NCBI GenBank assembly: GCA_003260075.1
Contig: QLIY01000393.1
Span: 76,235-140,234 of the forward strand
DNA from: Phallusia mammillata
Lineage: Eukaryota > Chordata > Ascidiacea > Phlebobranchia > Ascidiidae
Direction: 5' to 3'
DNA: 64,000 bases
Of the stretch, positions 35,901-59,338 are shown piece by piece; position 1 is the stretch's first letter, and the number at the start of each line of letters is the position of its first letter. The notes under the pieces were generated by a model. The model was given only the letters and a program-made list of their open reading frames with translations, made no database searches and was not told the DNA's origin. The position numbers and the translations under genes were made by a program.

Positions 35901-37708
35901 CTCCTGGTCTATTCAAAAGTGATTCTGTTTTAGTGAGTTGTAAAAGTTTATGTTCAGTGTCGATTTATTGATGACGCCATTTCATGTTGTGATCATAAAC
36001 TATACTGTACAGTTACAAGTATATTGTGAGTGTTTAAGAATTGCTCACAATATATACAGAACTTGTATAGTAGAACGTAATAATAGTGTTGTTGTTGTTT
36101 TGTAATCATTTTTGTGGAAGCTTTATGCAATGTTGCGAATATGTTAATAACCAGAATAAACTCTAAAATACTATAAATTTATAAACTAACTTTAACCTAA
36201 ACTTAATTTGGGTAAAAAAATGATTTTAAATGCGCGCCATTTTTACAATTATTTTAGGTTTCCCAAACTTTGAATGTAACGTTCTGGAATTTCAAGAATA
36301 TTCAACTATTTTTTTGTACATGTAATGTTTATTTTTCCAGCCAATAATGCGGCGAATTTGTTACATGTAAAAAGAAAAAGAAAACTTAGTTATGTGGATT
36401 TTGATTTTGTGCGTCTTTTTTTGTTTGCGTTTAACATATCGACTCTTACCAAGTTTTTAGCTGTATACGAAACCCTCAACTAGTACATTTCAAGGTTATT
36501 TCTGGCATATATTGACGTGGTTTTTCAGGAGAATTCGTTACAGCTAATAAGTATTTTATCTGTAATGCTGGTTTGTTGCAAGGTGTTTAAGTATGTCCAC
36601 AATAAGTTCGCTTTGTTTGAAGCGGTTTTAGCATTTTTCAAGCTTAATTTCGCTTCGTGTTAAGAACTACTAGTAAGTATTATCACAGTTATCAGGAAAG
36701 TCATTGTTGAAAGTCTGCCTTTGACGTCATATTTTTGTAATGTCATTATTTCAGTTGCGACATAAAAGCGAGTGGCGCACATGTAGTTTCATTTTTCTTT
36801 GCCATGTGTTGAATAGTGAATGTGTGGCAATTCAAACATAGCGACAGTTTCTTGTTTCATTCATTTAATATACAATGTTAACATGGCAACACAGACTTGT
36901 TGGAAAGACGCGTTATTAGCAAACTTTTGAATTAATGTCTGAAAGTGTGTGTACAAACCATATTACTCATCTGCATTACTGCGGCAATACTACGTATACT
37001 TTAGTGGGTGTGAGTATCCATCGACTTTATATGCATAGATTGGTTAAAACTGAGATACTATATTATCGCAACCAATAGTCGACAGCTGTATTCACATCCT
37101 TGTCTAACGTTAGGTCAATGTTCAAATCGTGACTGCTGTTGAGGATCTGACGTGTTTCCTGATTTTGCACGTTGTTTCTGCGACAACAAACGGAAGATTT
37201 CTAAAAAAGGCAGTGGTGTTTAATGACTTTTTCTATAACTGTACGTTAAAGCGCTATCGGTTAGGCAACCAGTAAGATTAAGATGGGAAAGACTAATGTG
37301 TCAAAAAATCCTAAAAATATATACACCTTTATGAAACAACCACGATACTGTTTTGGTTACAATAGCAGGCAACAAAAGCAAACAATAAAAGCGGCGAGAA
37401 TGACAAAAATACAATAATTCTCAATGTCATCTAAAATATGATTTATAAAAAATCGTGATTACTGTGACATTTGTGCCGCCTTTTAGTTACACAGTTTAGT
37501 CAAGCGATATGCTAATTACAGTGAAAGCATATATATAGCAACAGTACAACATGCAAAAACAATATCTAAATAGGAAACAAAAAAATCTTGATTGAAAGAA
37601 GTTTCAATATTCAAATTAGGAGACATAAGAAAACGAATTGATTAAAAATGTTCACCGAACAACAATAATTTGTAATCAGATAATCTCGCTACGTTTTAGA
37701 CGTTACAG

Positions 37709-39015
37709 TTATACGGGAATGGCACCACATGTACTTGCGGGATCCCAGACCTCTTCTTGCTTTGAAATCAATTTTTCAACAAGAGAAGCCACACCAAAAC
37801 TTGCGGCAACAATGTTTTCACCCAGGCCACTCGTACCAACGTGGTCCTTCAAAGCATTCAGTTTTTCACGCGCTTCATGGAATTTTTGAAGTTTCAAACA
37901 AACATAAATAACCGAGAAACTAGCAGCTATTTCGGCAATAGGCATGACTGAGTCTGTTTGTGCGGAAGTCATCCAACGGTTGACTAAATCATTCAAGCCA
38001 CTTGATATCTGCTTTATTCCATCACCAGTCATTTTGGACATATCTTTGCGGAATGCATCCCTTTGCTTTTGAAATACCATAAGGTTGTAAGCATGCACTG
38101 AAATTAGAGGTGAAAACAAATGAGTTTTTACTGGTGAGCAGCCAAGTTTTCTCTGACACTCGTTGAGAAGAACGAAGAGAGAATGTAAAGTCTCGTCCTC
38201 TTCAGGCATGGTGGTCATTTCTTGGCGAACTGCTATAGCTTTTTGGCAAGCAGCAATTGCTTCGTGAAATCGGTTGAACTCTTTGTAACAAACAGCTAAA
38301 TGATAGATAAACTTTGTGTCAATGTCGTCGAACTTGATACATGCCTTGTTACGATATTCTATAATTTTGCTGTGTGCTTTTTGGAACTTTTTCTTCTCCA
38401 TCAAGCCAGCAACCTCCTTCAACTTTTTCACGATATCGAACCCACCCAGCAAACTGAGCAAGTCAGATAAAACAGGAGAAGATTTCATAGCTTCACCAAT
38501 GCCACATGCAAGACATTTTGCAATAATCTGCTTGTTCAACTGAATATGTTCTGGATTGGCATGAGGCTCCAATGTGTATTGCTGCTCAGCTTCATAAAGT
38601 ATTGGTAAAGCTTTGCTCTCTTCTTCAAGCAGATAGTGACATTCTCCATAAAGCGTCAAGAAGCTTCCAAACGTGTGCCCAAAGTATTTTGATCCAGGGT
38701 CGGCTATATGTTTCATGTTTTCAGGAATCCTCTGGCTGTGAACAGGTTTTTCGCCGTTTTGAAATAGCATGCCCAGCTGGTCTTTGTACTTGCGAAACAC
38801 GTTTATCGAATCGCGTGGATGAAGTAACATGTTGACTTCCAAAACGTACACCAGTAAGTCTCCGCTTTTCAACTCTTCGCTGACGTTTCCGGTTAACATC
38901 CTTATTGCTATTTCTGCGTATACCTCGGGCTTGTCCATACATACATACCAATTCCACAGAGAAGCTTGGAAGTCCAACCAGTAGTTATCGCGGCCCGCGT
39001 CGGCGGCTACTTTCA

Positions 39016-39077
<62 letters not shown>

Positions 39078-40767
39078 TGAGACAGTCGATTGCATCTTCG
39101 TATAACTTCATTTTTTCTAAAGTTTGTGCCTTGTAGTACAGAGTCGTGTACATCATATCCTTTGGTAACGATTTGTATTCGGCGTGTTGTAACATTCGCA
39201 AAACTTTGTCGCAGCACTCGTAAGCTTCTGTAATCTTTCCCATTTTTTCGCAGCAATTGTACTGAATCAAGATAGCGCTCGGTATATATGCACGAAGAGG
39301 AACAGACTTGCACATTTTTAGAGCAGTCAACCCTTTTTGACTAAACTCAAGACAATTTTCCAGCTTGTTTAGCAATAAACATCCAGAAGCAAGAAGCAAG
39401 TAGATCTGAGACTCCATTTCGTAGTTTTGGTCGTCGGGAGCAGCATTCAAATAATGAACTGCCACTCTTTCCAACAGGCGAAACGTGACATCCGGCAAGG
39501 CTTTTAAAAGAGCTGAACAGACAAGCAGGTTTTTCGCAACATCTTCAGACATTTTTAACTCTCCAGTCTCATCCAAGTATTCCGTTTTTGTCATTGCCTT
39601 CAGTTCATCATTTGGCAAACCAAGCATCGCGTGAATTACCAACTTTTTGGCCCCACCAGGTTTTAATTCCAACCTGGCCCCAGTTCTATAATGGTTACTA
39701 ACCGCTTCCTGAAGCAAAACTCCGGTTTCGAGACATTTTACCAGACTTTGATTGCCGAGTTTGTCTTCCAACTTTTTCATTGCATCCTTGTTGAGTTCAT
39801 AATACAAACTCACTCCATTGACAGTCCAATTGTCGTTTTGCGCTTCCCGCTCCGAATAAAACTTCTGACGGAGCTCACAGGAAACTGCAACCGCATATTT
39901 GATCCTGTGTGCATCTGTTGATTTTAAAGCACCTCTTTGAACTAACTTGTCTAACATATCGTAGCATGAAACTTCGTAAATTCCGTGATAGCGTGCCACG
40001 GAAGCAACGGCTAAAGTTGGACTTCTGTACACAAATTTCTTAATATCAACTTGAGTTGCGAACTGAATTGTGAGTGTATTGGAATGAAAATTGAAATTGT
40101 CATAATCTTCTTGGAACTCGTCGACCACCTTTGCTATAAACGCCTCTTTCAAAGGGCCCTCTTCTTGGTTATAGGACTCCAACTGCTTAAGCACGCCTTT
40201 ATGAAAGTGCTCGTATACTTTTGGATTTCCCTGAACAAAACATGTTTTAGTCAGCATATCGGCTAAATGATATCCGTTTTTCAAATCTTCATCGGCATTC
40301 AAATACTTCAGCATTTCGCTGACTGGTTTAATCAACTCGTTCTTCCATGGTTTGTCTACAGTGTGTTGCTGGCGACCCAGAGGAGACTTACAGGCAAACG
40401 GGACCATTCCATCGAAAGAGATACCAGACGGAGTATACGAATCATAAAACCACTTGTATTTTTTTCTCACCTCCGGATCTGGATCATACGAATTGTTTAA
40501 AGTGGGAACAGCGACACCTGGAATAAGGGTTTCCCCAAGATTAATCAATATGGTTTGGAACACCACAGCAAACCATCGAAAATATTCAAATTTTCTTTCA
40601 TCGTCGCCATCGTCTAGATCTTCCAAAATAATAATGCATTCAAAGTCAGAATATGGTGTAACTTCGCGTTTGGCGAGGGATCCCATTCCAACAAGAGCGT
40701 ATTGACACGGCGGTGGACCAAGTAGGTCAATGCAACGTTTAGCAATCCGTTTCATTATTTTGGAGAA

Positions 40768-40857
<90 letters not shown>

Positions 40858-41258
40858 AACTCTAAACGTGTTTTGTGGCTCATGTCGGTTCTCATGTTTT
40901 TTAGGTTGCTCAATTTTTTGTTTACATTTTTCCGCAACTTAACTACATCTTGCTTGAAGTTTTCCGCCAATGTTAGTAAGTTGGTTTTCTTTTTAGCTTC
41001 AGCCAGATTTAGAATATGTTGGCACAGTTCAGCTAGACTGCTTTTAATTTCTGATGCATCGGGTTTTCGTACAAGGGCACCGTTTAATAATGTTGCGCTC
41101 TGAATCAAAGCAATTTTGTCAGGACTTTTTTGGCGATAAATTTTTCCCAGACCATGAAAAATGTCAGCTGACTCCAACGGCCGCTTTTCTCTTCCATTTG
41201 GAGAACAAATGTTTTTCAATTGTTGCACAAGATCGTCTTCTTCCTTACTGACATTCAT
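37709..41258 (-). CDS. DUF294-type nucleotidyltransferase with TPR region (intronless, broken by two poly-G gaps)
   Basis: Three open segments read in order on the reverse strand: 41258-40857 (134 aa from ATG, helical), 40767-39076 and 39015-37709 (stop 37711-37709). They are separated by runs of 89 and 60 G that change frame, so I treat them as one gene of at least 1,130 residues. The second segment carries the nucleotidyltransferase signature GMGSLAKREVTPYSDFE (G-S...D-x-E metal-binding pattern) of the DUF294 / PII-uridylyltransferase N-terminal family. The last part of the second segment and the third have alternating helices with A-x-x-Y/F and YKAQTLEKMKLYEDAI-type TPR repeats. DUF294-TPR proteins of this sort occur in invertebrate deuterostomes; their substrate is unknown to me. 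No introns are seen, unlike the neighbouring PARP genes. Confidence 0.75.
39016..39075. other. 60-nt poly-G, probable gap placeholder in the nucleotidyltransferase-TPR gene
   Basis: It splits the TPR region and shifts the frame. The flanking sequences on both sides encode continuous protein. Confidence 0.8.
40768..40856. other. 89-nt poly-G, probable gap placeholder in the nucleotidyltransferase-TPR gene
   Basis: It lies just before the nucleotidyltransferase domain. Downstream coding continues as FSKIMKRIAKRCIDLLG. Confidence 0.8.
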
Positions 41259-42158
41259 GTTGTTACATTAAAGATTTTCGACTTCCTAATAAAGAACACG
41301 CATTAGTCACGTACTGTCATTACAATTTACATAAAGATTATATTTTTATTTAATCGAATATATCCTAGGACCTAGGTTGGAGCCATAATCATTGATGAGG
41401 CGAGTAGGCTACGTTAAAAATGGATGTTTGTTTCTTATAATTAGATTTTTGTAACTTGTCGAATCAGCTTAAATTTAACAAATCACAACTAATGATGGAA
41501 AATTAAATATTTGAGCTTCATGTTAATGTCGCAAGTCAATTCAAAATGACCCAAGTATGAGCATATTCTCTCTTACAAAGCATCTTCACAGTACGTTTTG
41601 CCAAAAATTACTAATACCTGCGTCTGTTCTACATAGTGTGACAATTACACAACTCTGTCTATCTACCTGACCTTTGAATTTCAAAGAATCGTAGGCAGTT
41701 TGTAACAACCTGACATATATACTCATACCTTCCTTGTCACATTGATTTGGTAAACCAACTTCCGTGACGCACGTAAATTTCCAATTGCAAAGTGTGAGTG
41801 TGTTTCGGATAGTAAATTCTAAGTTCTATGGGACGTTACGCAGCCAAATGCGTAATAACATCGAGGAATGAGTCAGTTTCGAGACTTAGTTCACACCGTT
41901 TCTCTTGCGTCATTTTTAAGAGGGAAGTTATACCCGTGAGATGAGCACCATCACGATCTTTGTGTGTATGGGTGTTTTTTATACTCGCGATTGAACCTGA
42001 ATTGTCCCGTCTGATGCATTGTACATAAAGACTCAACGAATCATCTGTGGATTCTATTTAAATTAAACATAAAATGTGCAGAAATACCTAAGTTTAACCA
42101 ATCCACATTAAAACATCACCTGGGGCTGTGACGATGCCTTGAATAGAAAACCCTATGG

Positions 42159-42823
42159 CAGTGCTCTTCAACCTTTTTTTCTGTCGTATACCTTTTACAA
42201 TTTTCAAGCAACTTTGTATACCCTACAAGGGTGCACAACCTTTTCAGTACGATGGCTGCATCGCAGATCCATATTTGGGGGGGGGGCCGTGTTTTCTTAC
42301 AAGTGCACCGTTTAATAATGTTGCGCTCTGAATCAAAGCAATTTTGTCAGGACTTTTTTGGCGATAAATTTTTCCCAGACCATGAAAAATGTCAGCTGAC
42401 TCCAACGGCCGCTTTTCTCTTCCATTTGGAGAACAAATGTTTTTCAATTGTTGCACAAGATCGTCTTCTTCCTTACTGACATTCATGTTGTTACATTAAA
42501 AATTTTCGACTTCCTAATAAAGAACACGCATTAGTCACGTACTGTCATTACAATTTACATAAAGATTATATTTTTATTTAATCGAATATATCCTAGGACC
42601 TAGGTTGGAGCCATAATCATTGATGAGGCGAGTAGGCTACGTTAAAAATGGATGTTTGTTTCTTATAATTAGATTTTTGTAACTTGTCGAATCAGCTTAA
42701 ATTTAACAAATCACAACTAATGATGGAAAATTAAATATTTGAGCTTCATGTTAATGTCGCAAGTCAATTCAAAATGACCCAAGTATGNCTTGGGTATACA
42801 GTATACCCGGTTGAAGAGCACTG
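42159..42823. mobile_element. hAT-type element with misplaced internal sequence
   Basis: Ends CAGTGCTCTTCAACC / GGTTGAAGAGCACTG, with an 8-bp duplication CCCTATGG at 42151-42158 and 42824-42831. Its interior from G10 (42277-42286) to n (42787) is a near-identical copy of 41079-41557, the 5' end and flank of the nucleotidyltransferase gene. That is probably wrong gap fill. It sits inside a further inverted pair (42124-42152 and 42936-42970, GGGCTGTGACGATG) from an older element. Confidence 0.75.
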
Positions 42824-43880
42824 CCCTATGGTATTAGTTTTTTTTCTTCGGAAAAACAGGTTTTAATTTGTAAGATTTAGTTTAACAGCCCAGTCAAAAT
42901 TTTGTCAGACGGCACTTTGGAAAACACTGAAAAAGGGTTTTCTATTCAACACATCGTCACAGCCCTTTTTAGGAAACACTGAAAAAGAACTAAACCACTG
43001 TGTTATTAATCAAAACTTGTCGATAATTGTAATTATTACGTAAACTGTAATAAATTGTACACATATTGTAGGTTTATATGTAACGTGAACCGGTGTTCAC
43101 TTAGTTTATTTTATTCACTGTGTTCACTTAGTTTGTCATCTGCTTATTTATTCTTTTATTATTGCACTTGCTTTTCACTGTAACTTATTATTAATATATT
43201 AGTCGTTTTGTTTTATAATGTTTGTTTGTTTTGTTTAGCCATATTTATTTTCACGTTATTCCTTTCACTTCTTGTTTTTCCACTTTTGTTTTCTTGTGTT
43301 CCATTTTCACCCCTTTTCACTTTAATATCTTTATTTGTACTTTTACACCGGTAACATTTCGAACGCATCCCCGCTTCAGTGATTTCTCGTGACGCGTTGT
43401 GATTGGTCACATTCCTAGAGGCATGTGACGTCGTTTCTCCTCGTGTTTGGTGAGGCAGTTCTCTCCTGGCCCCGGTGAAGTGTACGCGATTGTTTTTGGT
43501 GCTGCTGTGCTGCGCTGTGGTATTGTGTAACTTAACGTAACGTGATTGAACAGTACTTTTATTCATTATAATATATATTGTTTTGGCCAGTAGCGAAGTC
43601 ACCGTTGTAACAATTGGTTTTAGCGATAAGCCGTTAGTGCAGGGTCTGGGACCGTTTTACGAATTAGGGAGGTAGCCTGGAGTGTTAGAATACAATCGGG
43701 ATAGTTGGGAAGGTTTAGCGTTAAAGATCTCGCACCCAAACAACTTTCTCTAAATTTCGAGGTTACCAAAATAATTCCGTAACATATATAGATGCATTGC
43801 ATTAACGAAAATCAACAAACAGGTGGTCACTATCAAAACTGGTGTTTGTCGTCCCTTTAAAGTTTGACAGGACTGCCTAA

Positions 43881-44538
43881 GGCTGCGTTCACACTCGGGC
43901 ACCGCGGTAGGTTTTCGCTACTAGGAATGAAACTTTTTGGTAGTGTGAACGAAACGTCACCTCCCGAAACCTGGTACGGAAAGAGGTGGTTTCGCGACCA
44001 AACGTGGTGGTAAAACCCGTGTCTCAACGACGCAAGCCGCGAAACCGAAAACAGCGGTTTGTACGTTGGATTATAATAAGTGCTGTTATTTTTGATAACT
44101 GAAGTGTATGTTTGCGTGCCTAAAATGAGTGAACGAGGAATACTGTGGTCTGAAAAGAGGTCACAAAATTAATTAAACTTTGGAGTGCGTAGGAAGTTCT
44201 ACTCATGATTTTAACGGCAAAGACCCATAAGGAATAGGTTTTCAGAAAATTGCATTGGGTCTACCCAGCAGCTAAGGTTGCACTTTCCCCAAAGAAAATC
44301 AAATAAAACTGGCAATAGTAGTAAGTTTTTTCAACAACATCAGGTTTGAAACCACACTTTTGTCTCATCGCGAAACCTGTCTTCAGACGTCAAAACCTGT
44401 CGTCCACACCAGGAAAAAACGCGATGCCTAGTCGCGAAAACCGTCTAGTGTGAACGACGTTTTTTGCTCAGTGTGAACGCCCGGACTATGAACACCTGGT
44501 ACGAAACCACGTGACGGTGCCTATGTGTGAACGCAGCC
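43881..44538. mobile_element. MITE with PIF/Harbinger-like features, 658 bp
   Basis: Inverted ends GGCTGCGTTCACAC / GTGTGAACGCAGCC flanked by the 3-bp duplication TAA, as in PIF/Harbinger elements. Inner GAAACC/CCTGGTACGAAACC motifs repeat. No transposase. Confidence 0.7.
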
Positions 44539-45736
44539 TAAGGAGTGTTTCTGCCAAGAGCTTAGAAATTCAGCTTGTTGAGTGGAAGGGTCTAAAAATT
44601 AGTCACTTGACTTTCTGCTACAATCGGAGCAGAGGAACAACAGTACAAAAGTGCGCGGGTTCAAAAAATAGGACCATTATTGTTGGTCCGCCTAGAAATC
44701 AAATAAAAGGGGTACATACAACAAGGAGTTTGTTGGTCAAAAAAAGTATGTTGATCCAGAAGTGCTGTGCTTCATGTTGCGTAATAACTAATCAAATATA
44801 ACTTATCCAAAGGCAAGCAATATAATTTTTACATTTTAGATTTGTTTTCGTATTCACGCTTGTGTTGCAACAACAAACAATAATAAAAGCGGAAACAAAA
44901 ATAAAGTAGGAATATGGAACACTGAGTCTGTTGGTAAAATATGTTGGATTATATTACGACTGAAACAAACTCTCACTTTTCCGCTTACGTTTACACCCAA
45001 TTGAAATAAGACTGCGTGATTCGTGTTCGGTAATGACTAAGCAAATACAATTTATCCAAAAGTAAGCATATTATTTTCAGCTTCTTTTGCACCAAACAGC
45101 CATAATAAATGCAAAAAAAAATTAAATTAAAAACATTTGCACATTGCTATCAACAAAGTACGTACGTTCATCGTTTTATGCGATTTCATTATTTCATTCC
45201 AGGTTGGATATTTTCACTTTGTTCTATCGGAAAAAATAACTACGGCCTTGCTAAACAACAAAAGAAATTAGCGATGATAGATTGTTGTCACGTTATACAA
45301 ATTATGTCATTCATAGTTGAACTAATGAATTCAAAACAACTTTTACTAGGTCTTGAACGCAGATAAACAAATGTTTGATAGACACATTTCAGCTGTTGCT
45401 GTAAGCAAGCATAGTCTGAAAAACAATTCTTGCTTATCTAACAGTTTTATTACAAAGCAACAGATGGACAACAACTATGGTAGTTTATCCAGTACTTAAC
45501 TGCGGCCTGTCGAGATTTACAATTTGCTTTTGTGAGATGTTTTAAATTGGCGATATTGAAAGCTCGGAAATTAGTTTCATACATTCAAAAAGTTCGGGTT
45601 CGGTCGAATTTAGAAAATGTTTAGACCCACCGAAACTTTCCTGCAGCACTAGTTTTAAACAAAAGTATGCTTCACTGGCAATTAGTTTATTTAAAAGCGT
45701 GATTCTGTGCGGCAAGACGCAGGATATAGAGTCAGT

Positions 45737-47070
45737 CAGTGGCGGCTCGTGCCTAAAATTTGTGGGGGTGCTGCTCAAAATTTTAGCCTTTATTGAACAT
45801 ATATAAGTTGGCAATATATAGAAAACCTACATTTATAGTTTTCTAGCCATTGTTTTGTGTAGAAAAACAAGTAATACAAATCTTAATTAGAAACTCCATT
45901 GTGACGTAATTTTTGTTACGCAATAATGTACACGAGTGTAAACACCAGACGATATCATTTGTGTATTTTGTTTACTTGCACAGCGACGGCTAAACACCAT
46001 AACATGCAGTAATAATGTGGAACAAAAACACACGTGACACAGACTCGAAACTAAGCGGTTGTAAATACGGTAAAACACAACAAGAATATAGAAAAATAGT
46101 AATGATTCGAAAAAGGTCGAAGTATTTCAGTTTGATAACATTTAAAAAAATGGTCATGTTTCATTTAAGTAACCTTATGGTCACAGTCANNNNNNNNNNN
46201 NNNNNNNNNNNNNNNNNNNNNNNNNNNNNNNNNNNNNNNNNNNNNNNNNNNNNNNNNNNNNNNNNNNNNNNNNNNNNNNNNNNNNNNNNNNNNNNNNNNN
46301 NNNNNNNNNNNNNNNNNNNNNNNNNNNNNNNNNNNNNNNNNNNNNNNNNNNNNNNNNNNNNNNNNNNNNNNNNNNNNNNNNNNNNNNNNNNNNNNNNNNN
46401 NNNNNNNNNNNNNNNNNNNNNNNNNNNNNNNNNNNNNNNNNNNNNNNNNNNNNNNNNNNNNNNNNNNNNNNNNNNNNNNNNNNNNNNNNNNNNNNNNNNN
46501 NNNNNNNNNNNNNNNNNNNNNNNNNNNNNNNNNNNNNNNNNNNNNNNNNNNNNNNNNNNNNNNNNNNNNNNNNNNNNNNNNNNNNNNNNNNNNNNNNNNN
46601 NNNNNNNNNNNNNNNNNNNNNNNNNNNNNNNNNNNNNNNNNNNNNNNNNNNNNNNNNNNNNNNNNNNNNNNNNNNNNNNNNNNNNNNNNNNNNNNNNNNN
46701 NNNNNNNNNNNNNNNNNNNNNNNNNNNNNNNNNNNNNNNNNNNNNNNNNNNNNNNNNNNNNNNNNNNNNNNNNNNNNNNNNNNNNNNNNNNNNNNNNNNN
46801 NNNNNNNNNNNNNNNNNNNNNNNNNNNNNNNNNNNNNNNNNNNNNNNNNNNNNNNNNNNNNNNNNNNNNNNNNNNNNNNNNNNNNNNNNNNNNNNNNNNN
46901 NNNNNNNNNNNNNNNNNNNNNNNNNNNNNNNNNNNNNNNNNNNNNNNNNNNNNNNNNNNNNNNNNNNNNNNNNNNNNNNNNNNNNNNNNNNNNNNNNNNN
47001 NNNNNNNNNNNNNNNNNNNNNNNNNNNNNNNNNNNNNNNNNNNNNNNNACCCTAGCACGAGCCGCCCCTG
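45737..47070. mobile_element. hAT-type element containing the 859-nt N gap
   Basis: Ends CAGTGGCGGCTCGTGC / GCACGAGCCGCCCCTG with a perfect 8-bp duplication GAGTCAGT (45729-45736, 47071-47078). Unknown bases occupy 46190-47048. A second copy of the left end starts at 3443 in an intron of the long PARP gene. Confidence 0.8.
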
Positions 47071-47980
47071 GAGTCAGTTGAATGATTTCTTACATAAAGT
47101 GCACGGAAACAGATCAGAACAGTAGTAAGGGCCAAGCAAAGGGATGCGAATGGTTTAAACAGGCACCGGTTAGTTTTCCAAAAGCAAAACAACAACAGTG
47201 GTAATTTGATTTCAAACTGATTAGACAAAACGTGGCAAATAAGGTTAGATGGCATTTGGAATGCAAACAGTAGGCTACTCGACAATAGTCATACTGAAAC
47301 AAATGCAAGTTATTAGGGTAACGATACCGTAAAAGGAGACAGAATTCACTGTCAATATCCAAGAATCAATACCAAATTTATTACCTGTACAGGCAAAAAC
47401 AGATTTGACGTCCGACCACAGATAACAATCGCATTTTTTGCATTTTTAGTTGCATAAATAACAAATATTGTTTTCCAACAGTTTTATCATAAAAGACCGA
47501 CGGAAAAGAACTTATCTGAAGTAGTTTAATTAGTATTTACACAATGATAAAAGTAATATACACGATTTGAGAGCTATATGAATATTAGTTAGTGCAACAA
47601 AATATTGTCGAAAAAGCGGTCTATAATAATTTACCATCAAACAACAAAAGTTTCGTTTAAAGATAAAACGAATTGTGAATTTTAAACAGAAATTTGGCCA
47701 ATTTCGTGAAGAAAATTCCATCACTTGACAATAACATTAATAATGGCACATACATTTTAAAGAATGTCTGAGTAAGCAATCTAGACAGTTTATCCTGCTT
47801 ATCGAAAAATACAGTTCACAAAGCCAATAAAACGTTATTTTAATGTTAAAAACATCAACATAACATTGAACAAAGAGATACATACACATTTATAGAGATT
47901 TTATACACCCGCCTTTGAATGTTGTATGACAAAATTCAATCATCACTAAACCTTTAGCAGCTAAGCTATTTATAAATACA
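47071..47980. other. 3' flank of the reverse-strand PARP gene
   Basis: AT-rich. I see no exon, RNA gene or clear polyadenylation signal. Confidence 0.4.
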
Positions 47981-58673
<10,693 letters not shown>

Positions 58674-59249
58674 TCTCAGTTTTCAAGTATTGTTTAAAGC
58701 CGAAATGCCAATAATTCTGAATCTGTCAATACTGGTGTTCTGCCACCCATTTCAATACTGTCCAAATTGTGTTTTTTTTCAATTTTCTGCGATTAAAAAG
58801 GAAAGTCATGCAAAGAGCCTAATTCGAACCTTGGCTGTGGTTAATGCTTATGTGTAAAGTATTTTTTACCACCAGCACACTAGCAAGTAGCCTATACTAG
58901 AAATTATATAGCTTATACGCTTTATATAGCTTATGACCTGGGGCATTGACTAAATTGGCAACTAAATCCGCAGCTTTTATAATAAATAAGTGTTTATTCT
59001 TACTACAAAACAAGTTAGCTGTATTTTCACAAAACTAACAAAATTTATTACTTCACGAAAACACTGTCTGCTGAAACGTGTCGAACAAATGGCTGGAAAA
59101 TAGTTCCGCTGTGATGTTGGTGTTGAGAAAAGTAACACAGTAAAACCCTGGGGTAATATATCGGCGTAATATATCCATGATCATAAAACTATTTGTTTTA
59201 GCAATATCAAAACACGTGTATTTAATTAAAACAGGCCAATCCAAACTGT

Positions 59250-59338
<89 letters not shown>

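Larger units (their letters stand above)
33139..37708. other. Spacer rich in transposons and assembly joins
   Basis: It contains the hAT element 33354-33718, a hAT fragment at 35003-35083, the second dispersed-repeat copy (35560-35900), and G10 runs at about 34292, 35084, 35223 and 35315. The segment 35094-35222, bracketed by G runs, repeats 36387-36510. No supported gene. Confidence 0.5.
41259..45736. other. Spacer with transposons between the nucleotidyltransferase gene and the inverted PARP gene
   Basis: It contains a hAT element (42159-42823), a Harbinger-like MITE (43881-44538) and AT-rich sequence. A 129-codon reverse frame at 43213-43602 has a lone CYRCK motif but no other support. 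Confidence 0.5.

Noticed and set aside
43213..43602. 129-codon reverse frame with CYRCK as a gag-like zinc knuckle
   Set aside because: Only two cysteines and no His/Cys completion, low-complexity Lys/Asn/Arg content, no retroelement context.
46015..47055. A 346-codon open frame
   Set aside because: Almost entirely unknown bases; no information.
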